The notes under the pieces: model-generated
Seen by the model: only the letters and a program-made list of their open reading frames with translations
The model's database searches: none
Told to the model about the DNA's origin: nothing
Program-made: the position numbers and the translations under genes
In this document: in pieces, positions 52,933 through 61,298 of the stretch
Layout of the letters: each line of letters begins with the position of its first letter
Position numbering within the stretch: the stretch's first letter is position 1
Assembly (NCBI GenBank): GCA_029239165.1
Contig: JAQZBG010000003.1
Location: 1 to 61,298 of the forward strand
Direction: 5' to 3'
Length of the DNA stretch: 61,298 bases
Origin: Microbacterium sp.
GTDB taxonomy: Bacteria > Actinomycetota > Actinomycetes > Actinomycetales > Microbacteriaceae

Positions 52933-53709
52933 CTAGATCTCGGAGAGGGTCCGAAGGGCGAGGTCCGCCCGATCCGAGACGAGTCCATCGACTCCTGCCG
53001 CAACGAGCCGGCGCATGTCGGCGGGGTCGTTGACAGTCCATATGTGGACCTCCACGCCTCGGAGGTGCGCGGCACGGACGAGCGCAGGGGTGAGCACCGT
53101 GAGCGCTCTGTGGCGCTCGGGGATCTGGAGCGCGTCGATTTCGTGGAGGAGGCGCGCGGGGGAGAGGTGGAGTGCGGACAGCGCGCGCAGTGCCGCGATC
53201 GTTCGGCTTCCTCCCGAGGTCGCAGGACGAAGCGCGGCGCCGGCCTTCAGGACGGACGCGACCGCGGCTCGACGGTTCGCGTCCGAGAAGCTCGTGACGA
53301 GCACGCGGTGGGTGTGTTCGACGAGGATCGGACCGAGAGGGTCGACGGCGGCCGGGGTCTTCACATCGATGTTGAAGCGGATATCGGGAAACGAGTCGAG
53401 AGCTTCCGCAACGGTGAGCAGCCCGCCGTGAGCCGAGAAGATCTCACGCAGCTCCCGCGTGGGCACGTCGTGCACTGCGCGCGCATCGCCGACGAGCCGC
53501 TCGAGGGCCGAGTCGTGGAACAGCACCACGTCACCATCCGCGGTCACCTGGCAGTCGGTCTCGATGTACTCGATCTCCGCAGCGTGTGCGGCGCCGAATG
53601 CCGCGGCCGAGTTCTCCCAGACGCCCGAGTCCTCGCCCTCCGCGGTGATCAGACCGCGGTGAGCGAGGACTCGAGGGTGCCGCGCCTTCGTGAAGTACGG
53701 GTGCGTCAC
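52933..53709 (-). CDS. Glycerophosphodiester phosphodiesterase family protein
   Basis: RVLAHRGLITAEG...ENSAAAFGAAHAAEIEYIETDCQVTADGDVVLFHDSALERLVG; GTG start (VTHPYFTKARHP). Confidence 0.93.
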   Translation of the reverse strand: MTHPYFTKARHPRVLAHRGLITAEGEDSGVWENSAAAFGAAHAAEIEYIETDCQVTADGDVVLFHDSALERLVGDARAVHDVPTRELREIFSAHGGLLTVAEALDSFPDIRFNIDVKTPAAVDPLGPILVEHTHRVLVTSFSDANRRAAVASVLKAGAALRPATSGGSRTIAALRALSALHLSPARLLHEIDALQIPERHRALTVLTPALVRAAHLRGVEVHIWTVNDPADMRRLVAAGVDGLVSDRADLALRTLSEI

Positions 53710-54635
53710 GCGCCGGGAAGGGTGTTCGTGGGACCCTGCCCGGCCTTCGGCGTGAACGCGCTGCCGATGCCCTTGAGCGCCTCGGTGAGTTCGCTGGGGA
53801 TGATCCACAACTTGTTGGACTGCCCTTCGCTGATCTTCGGCAGCATCTGAAGGTACTGGTACGCGAGGAGCTTGTCGTCCGGCTCGCCCTGGTGGATGGC
53901 GGTGAAGACGTTCTGGATCGCCTCGGCCTCACCCTGAGCACGGAGCACGGCGGCCTGCTTGTCTCCCTCCGCCCGCAGGATCTCGGCCTGGCGGGCGCCT
54001 TCTGCCTCGAGGATCGCGGACTGCTTGGTGCCCTCCGCGGTCAGGATCGCCGCGCGGCGATCACGCTCGGCGCGCATCTGCTTCTCCATCGAGTCCTGGA
54101 TGGAGATGGGCGGATCGATCGCCTTCAGCTCGACGCGTCCGACGCGGATGCCCCACTTGCCGGTCGCCTCATCGAGCACGACCCGGAGCTGACCGTTGAT
54201 GTTGTCACGACTGGTGAGGGCTTCCTCGAGGTTCAGACCACCGACGACGTTACGCAGTGTCGTCGTGGTGAGCTGCTCGACGGCGCCGAGGTAGTTCGCG
54301 ATCTCATAGGTCGCCGCCCGTGCATCCGTCACTTGGAAGTAGACGACCGTGTCGATCGAGACGACCAGGTTGTCCTCCGTGATCACCGGCTGCGGCGGGA
54401 ACGATACGACCTGCTCACGCATGTCGATCAACGGACGGAGCCGGTCGATGAACGGGACGAGGATGTTGAGTCCGGGTGTGAGGGTCTTGTGATACCGGCC
54501 GAGGCGCTCGACCACGCCGGCCGTCGCTTGCGGGATGATCCGGATGGCACGCGCGACGGTGACCACCACGAAGATGATCACTGCGATGGCGAGGATCCAG
54601 CCGATCGCTGCGGGGATGAACGATGCGTCGTCCAC
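53706..54635 (-). CDS. SPFH/Band 7 domain protein (stomatin-like)
   Basis: IIPQATAGVVERLGRYHKTLTPGLNILVPFIDRLRPLIDMREQVVSFPPQPVITEDNLVVSIDTVVYFQVTD. Confidence 0.96.
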   Translation of the reverse strand: MDDASFIPAAIGWILAIAVIIFVVVTVARAIRIIPQATAGVVERLGRYHKTLTPGLNILVPFIDRLRPLIDMREQVVSFPPQPVITEDNLVVSIDTVVYFQVTDARAATYEIANYLGAVEQLTTTTLRNVVGGLNLEEALTSRDNINGQLRVVLDEATGKWGIRVGRVELKAIDPPISIQDSMEKQMRAERDRRAAILTAEGTKQSAILEAEGARQAEILRAEGDKQAAVLRAQGEAEAIQNVFTAIHQGEPDDKLLAYQYLQMLPKISEGQSNKLWIIPSELTEALKGIGSAFTPKAGQGPTNTLPGA

Positions 54636-54644
54636 GGGGTTCTC

Positions 54645-55118
54645 CTAGTCGTTGACGGGTCGGACGATGGCGGTCGCGCCGTTGATCGCGCTCACGGCGA
54701 TCTGTGCGCCCTGAGGGATGGGGACCGGTGTGGCTGTACGGGCGGTCCAGGTGTCGCCGTTGGCGAGCTTCGCCTGACCCGAGATCTGCGTGATCTCGAC
54801 CAGCGCGATGCCGCGCAGGTCGAGAAGGGCGTCCACGTTGGACTTCGTGGGGTCTTCGCCACGATGGAGCCGCTTGAGCAACGGCGGTCGGAGGAGGAGG
54901 ATGAACACCGCTGCCGCCGCGGCCGCGATGATCACCTGGACCCAGACCGGTACGCCGAGCAGATCGGTCACCAGCCCGACGACGCTGCCGAAGCTGAGCA
55001 TGAGGAACGTGAAGTCCAACGAGAGCATCTCGATGACGAGGAAAACGGCGATCAGGATCAGCCACCCGATCCATGCCCATTGGTCGATGAACGTGACGAA
55101 TGTCGAGAAGTTGTCCAT
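54645..55118 (-). CDS. NfeD family protein
   Basis: TM helices then C-terminal OB-fold (LLDLRGIALVEITQISGQAKLANGDTWTARTATPVPIPQGAQIAVSAINGATAIVRPV); adjacent to SPFH gene. Confidence 0.92.
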   Translation of the reverse strand: MDNFSTFVTFIDQWAWIGWLILIAVFLVIEMLSLDFTFLMLSFGSVVGLVTDLLGVPVWVQVIIAAAAAAVFILLLRPPLLKRLHRGEDPTKSNVDALLDLRGIALVEITQISGQAKLANGDTWTARTATPVPIPQGAQIAVSAINGATAIVRPVND

Positions 55119-55241
55119 GCGGCCTCCTTTTGTGGTCAACGTATCACGCGGGCGGCCGCCGATCCGGGCGCCACAGCGCTCCCTTGATAGTGTGAGTGGG
55201 CCGTGCGATCACGGCCTTTTCGCGCATCATGAGGAGTCACC

Positions 55242-56006
55242 GTGACCGACGTTCTTCCCGCAGGATCCCTCGACGGCAAGGTCGCCCTTGTCACCGGCTC
55301 ATCACGCGGGATCGGCGCAGACACCGTCCGCTACCTCGCCGAGGCCGGCGCCGACGTCGTCATCAACTTCCGTAACAAGGCACCGCGGGCGGAGAAGCTC
55401 GCCGCCCAGTTGCGTGAACTCGGTCGTCGAGCGCTCGTGGTAGGAGCCGACCTCACCGACCCCGCGTCCGTGGGCGACATGTTCGATGCGATCCGTGCGG
55501 AGTACGGGCGGCTGGATGTCCTCGTGCTCAACGCATCCGGCGGCATGGAGTCGGGGATGGCAGAAGACTATGCGCTCACGCTCAACCGCGACGCACAGCT
55601 CAACGTCCTGAACGCGGCGACCCCTCTGCTCGGCGACGGGGCACGTGTCGTGTTCGTCACCAGCCACCAGGCGCACTTCATCCGGACCACACCGACCATG
55701 CCGGAGTATGAGCCGGTCGCGCTCTCCAAGCGAGCAGGCGAAGACGCGCTCCGTGAACTCATCCCCGCGCTCGCGGAGAAGGGGATCGGCTTCACGGTCG
55801 TCTCCGGCGACATGATCGAGGGCACGATCACCGCCACCCTGCTGGAACGAGCGAACCCGGGCGCGATCGCCGAGCGCCGTGAGTCGGCGGGCAAGCTCTA
55901 CAACGTCTCGGAGTTCGCAGCCGAGGTCGCGCTGGCCGCTGTGGATCCGGTGCCCGCCGACAACACGCGGCTCGTCGGAGATGTGAGCGCGTTCGTCGCC
56001 GAGTAG
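55242..56006 (+). CDS. SDR family oxidoreductase
   Basis: GKVALVTGSSRGIGADTVRYLAEAGADVVINFRNK; VLVLNASGG. Confidence 0.93.
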   Translation: MTDVLPAGSLDGKVALVTGSSRGIGADTVRYLAEAGADVVINFRNKAPRAEKLAAQLRELGRRALVVGADLTDPASVGDMFDAIRAEYGRLDVLVLNASGGMESGMAEDYALTLNRDAQLNVLNAATPLLGDGARVVFVTSHQAHFIRTTPTMPEYEPVALSKRAGEDALRELIPALAEKGIGFTVVSGDMIEGTITATLLERANPGAIAERRESAGKLYNVSEFAAEVALAAVDPVPADNTRLVGDVSAFVAE

Positions 56007-56018
56007 CCGCAGACGAGA

Positions 56019-56054
56019 ATCGGCCCCGTTCTGCTGATGCAGGACGGGGCCGAT
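56019..56054. terminator. Hairpin terminator between convergent genes
   Basis: ATCGGCCCCGTTCTGC-TGAT-GCAGGACGGGGCCGAT, 15/16 complementarity. Confidence 0.85.
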
Positions 56055-56071
56055 CTGTCACGGGGGAGGCC

Positions 56072-56668
56072 TCAGCTGGCCGGCTCTCCCTGGACCGTTG
56101 CGACGTACTCCTTCTCATCCTTGCCGAGCGTGATGGCACGCACGATCTGGATGATGCCGAGCACGATCAGGGAGATGGCGAGCAGCAGCCAGAACGCGAA
56201 ACCGGCGATGAGCGGGGAGAACAGCACGATGATTCCCGCGACGATGCTGAGGATCGCGTAGAGGAGCGTCCACACGCGCGAGCCATCGCTCCCGAGAAGC
56301 GTGAGGGCGACGACGCCGTCGACGATCCAGCTGATGCCGATGAAGATCACGACGACGAAGGCCAGCGTGGCTGCGGCGGCGCTCAGGTTGAAGAAGGCGA
56401 TGACACCGGCGACGACATAGAGCAGGCCGAGGACGATGTGACCTACGCGGGCCCACCCGCCCTTCGCGCCCGAGAAGATTCCGAGGCCGATGTAGACGAG
56501 ACCGGCGATGACCAGGTACGACGCGAAGATCGCGGTCACGATGACCGCGGATTTCACCGGCCATACCAGGAGGACGATACCTGCGATGAGGGCGAGCACG
56601 CCGGCGACGGCGAGGGAGACGCGGATCGATTTGAACAGCGACTTCGCCTGGGCGAGTGGTTCAGACAT
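56072..56668 (-). CDS. HdeD family membrane protein
   Basis: Six predicted TM helices, internal DUF308-like repeats (LALIAGIVLLVWPVKSAVIVTAIFASYLVIAGL; IGISWIVDGVVAL). Confidence 0.88.
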   Translation of the reverse strand: MSEPLAQAKSLFKSIRVSLAVAGVLALIAGIVLLVWPVKSAVIVTAIFASYLVIAGLVYIGLGIFSGAKGGWARVGHIVLGLLYVVAGVIAFFNLSAAAATLAFVVVIFIGISWIVDGVVALTLLGSDGSRVWTLLYAILSIVAGIIVLFSPLIAGFAFWLLLAISLIVLGIIQIVRAITLGKDEKEYVATVQGEPAS

Positions 56669-56806
56669 GGTGGGGACCCCTTTCTGAGAACATCCTGTGA
56701 GGATGCCCTCAGAGTAGCGCGGCCCTCGCCCGAGAGGGAGGAGGCTCAGCCGTCCGTGTTGCCCGAAGTCATCGCAGGACTCGGAGCGACATGACAAGAT
56801 CGATGG

Positions 56807-57247
56807 GTGACAGGCCCCGACGACGCCCGCTTGCGCGAGCTCATCGTGATGCGCAAGGTCAGAGACCGCATCGACCGGGAGTACGCGCGACCGCTGGATG
56901 TGGAGGCACTCGCTCGCGGCGTGCACATGTCGGCGGGCCACCTGAGCCGTTGTTTTCGCGAGACCTACGGCGAGTCGCCCTACTCCTACCTGATGACCCG
57001 GCGGATCGAGCGTGCGATGGCTCTGCTGCGCCGCGGAGACCTCACGGTGACCGAAGTGTGCTTCGAGGTCGGGTGCTCGTCGCTCGGCACCTTCAGCACG
57101 AGATTCTCAGAGCTGGTGGGTGTCCCACCCAGCGTGTACCGTGAACGCGCCGCGAACGTCGAAGGGATTCCCTCGTTCCAGGCGAAACAGGTCACCAGAC
57201 CGATCAGGAATCAAGAAGCACCGCGCACCGACACGCATCTAACGTGA
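56807..57247 (+). CDS. AraC family transcriptional regulator (HTH only)
   Basis: PLDVEALARGVHMSAGHLSRCFRETYGESPYSYLMTRRIERAMALLRRGDLTVTEVCFEVGCSSLGTFSTRFSELVGVPPSVYR. Confidence 0.93.
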   Translation: MTGPDDARLRELIVMRKVRDRIDREYARPLDVEALARGVHMSAGHLSRCFRETYGESPYSYLMTRRIERAMALLRRGDLTVTEVCFEVGCSSLGTFSTRFSELVGVPPSVYRERAANVEGIPSFQAKQVTRPIRNQEAPRTDTHLT

Positions 57248-57251
57248 AACC

Positions 57252-57662
57252 ATGAAGATCAGCATCCATTACGCCTTCCTTCCGCACACCGACGCCGAGG
57301 CCGCACTCGCCTTCTACCGAGATGCCCTCGGGTTCGAGGTGCGCAACGACGTCGGCTACGACGGCCTCCGCTGGCTCACGGTCGGTCCGGAAGGACAACC
57401 GGAGACGTCGATCGTGCTGCACCCGCCGGCGACCGACCCCGGCATCACGGAGGCCGAGCGTCAGACCATCCTCGAACTCATCGCCAAGGGCAGCTACGCG
57501 GCACTGACCCTCGCGAGCGAGGACGTCGACGAGCTGTTCTCCCGCCTGGTCGAACGCGGAGCCGATGTCGTGCAGGAGCCGATGGATCAGCCGTACGGCG
57601 TGCGAGACTGCGCCTTCCGCGACCCCGCAGGCAACCTGCTGCGTATCAACCAGGCAGCCTGA
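57252..57662 (+). CDS. VOC family protein (glyoxalase/bleomycin resistance fold)
   Basis: DAEAALAFYRDALGFEVRNDVGYDGLRWLTVG; YGVRDCAFRDPAGNLLRI. Confidence 0.92.
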   Translation: MKISIHYAFLPHTDAEAALAFYRDALGFEVRNDVGYDGLRWLTVGPEGQPETSIVLHPPATDPGITEAERQTILELIAKGSYAALTLASEDVDELFSRLVERGADVVQEPMDQPYGVRDCAFRDPAGNLLRINQAA

Positions 57663-57690
57663 ACACTCCACCGATCCACGAAGGACGCAG

Positions 57691-60048
<2,358 letters not shown>

Positions 60049-60106
60049 CCTGAGAGGTCCCGACGCGCGATCCGGACCGTGAGGCGGTCAGCCCACCAGG
60101 TCTCGC

Positions 60107-60139
60107 GTGGTACCCCGGGCTCGCCTCCCGGGGTACCAC
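60107..60139. terminator. Hairpin terminator between convergent genes
   Basis: Perfect 13-bp arms GTGGTACCCCGGG-CTCGCCT-CCCGGGGTACCAC. Confidence 0.85.
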
Positions 60140-60140
60140 C

Positions 60141-61298
60141 TCAGCCTTTGCGTCGAACCCTGCGCGCAGCCAGGAGGAGAAGAACACCCGTCAGGAGGGT
60201 GGCCGTTCCGATCAGCGCCGCTGGACCCGAGTCCGTCCCGGTGACTGCGAGCGAACCGTCTCGCGCGGCCGACGCCTTCGGCGTTTCAGGGCCACCGGGC
60301 GTCTCGTGGTTGCTGGGCGTCTCGGGAACGACGGGCGGCTCAATGGGGACAATCGACGTCACGGGGTTTTCCAGGCCGATCGAGATGGTGTCGTCGGAGA
60401 TGACGAACGTCGCGGTGCCGTCGCTGTTGTCCGTGACGCCGATGCCCGTGTAGACCGGTGTGCCGTAGGCGACGCCGTCGGCGGCAGCTTCAACTTCGGA
60501 AAGGGTGACCACTGTGCCCACAGGCAGGTCGGAGAGCCCATCGGTCGCGCCTGCAGTGAGCATGAACTCACCCGCCGTCGCGGAGTCGCCGACGACGAAC
60601 GAATAGCCGACCGTGTACTGAGCGCCGTCCACCGCATCCGCACCGTCCCCAGTCACGGTCTTCTTCACATCGAACCCGCCGAGGTCGTCGCCGTCACCCT
60701 CGCCTCCGGACTCGACGTACTGGATGGGGGCGGCATTGACCGTGTGACCGGCGACCGTCATGGTGTTGCCGAAGGCCTCGCCGTCCTGGACACCGGGCGG
60801 GAAGTTCATCACAGTCATGAACTGGTACACGCGATCATCGCTGGTCACGGGCTCGTTGAAGGTCACGCTGAAGGTGTGAGCGCCCGCATCCGCGACGATC
60901 GAGTACGTTCCCGGTCCTGTTCCCTGTGAGACGGGGTGCCACGTGGCGTCGTCCCAATCCGAGTCCAGAGTCCAGCGGGCGGAGGTCGCCTCCGGATCGA
61001 AGGTGAGCGCCTGGTCGTACTCATCGACGACCGTCACCGGCGTCCCGTCGGCCGAAGCCAAGAGCTCGGCGGGGATGTTCAGGGCCCACGTCATGGACTT
61101 GCCGTCGGAATTCACAGACCCCCACTTCTCCGGATTCTGGGGGACACCCACGTGGCTGTCGGCCACGCCGCCTGGCGTCGCCATCTCGAAGGTCATGCCG
61201 TTGTCGGCGGTGAAGACGACCGCCTCCTCGTCGACAGCCGACGTGAAACGAGCCCGGAAGTGCAGGGAGCCGCGTACGTTCGCGTGAGTGTCGACATA
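60141..61298 (-). CDS. Sortase-anchored surface protein with DUF5979-like repeat and LAVTG motif (5' end outside window)
   Basis: C-terminal LAVTGTDSGPAALIGTATLLTGVLLLLAARRVRRKG sorting signal; frame stays open to window edge (YVDTHANVRGSLHFRARF...). Confidence 0.9.
   Translation of the reverse strand, partial: YVDTHANVRGSLHFRARFTSAVDEEAVVFTADNGMTFEMATPGGVADSHVGVPQNPEKWGSVNSDGKSMTWALNIPAELLASADGTPVTVVDEYDQALTFDPEATSARWTLDSDWDDATWHPVSQGTGPGTYSIVADAGAHTFSVTFNEPVTSDDRVYQFMTVMNFPPGVQDGEAFGNTMTVAGHTVNAAPIQYVESGGEGDGDDLGGFDVKKTVTGDGADAVDGAQYTVGYSFVVGDSATAGEFMLTAGATDGLSDLPVGTVVTLSEVEAAADGVAYGTPVYTGIGVTDNSDGTATFVISDDTISIGLENPVTSIVPIEPPVVPETPSNHETPGGPETPKASAARDGSLAVTGTDSGPAALIGTATLLTGVLLLLAARRVRRKG

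Overview
This 61.3 kb high-GC window is an actinobacterial chromosome segment, most likely Microbacteriaceae and Microbacterium-like (inferred from protein character and synteny). It is mostly core genome. I found no phage, transposon, CRISPR array or rRNA. I support about 60 protein-coding genes, two tRNAs (a CAT-anticodon tRNA and tRNA-Leu-GAG), several strong hairpin terminators and three well-formed operator-like inverted repeats. The main points of interest are: (i) a bkdABC-TetR-accD1-accA1-fadE-maoC-citE block that mirrors the M. tuberculosis Rv2495c-Rv2506 leucine/itaconate locus, with a perfect palindrome beside the TetR gene and a TTGAGC repeat beside a divergent Lrp/AsnC gene; (ii) a trmI / pafB-pafC / tatA-tatC / helY-like locus where the Pup-proteasome genes found there in many actinobacteria are absent, and where the intervening lipoprotein gene is frameshifted; (iii) a divergent flavohemoglobin/HTH-regulator pair with a 27-bp inverted repeat; (iv) a translationally coupled MscS - truncated hemoglobin - FAD dehydrogenase trio; (v) a short tRNA-like remnant; (vi) an AraC-VOC-short UvrA paralog cluster; (vii) a ferritin-like/VIT1 fusion. 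I see no clear evidence of a wholly novel system. These are testable leads from reading the sequence, without database searches.
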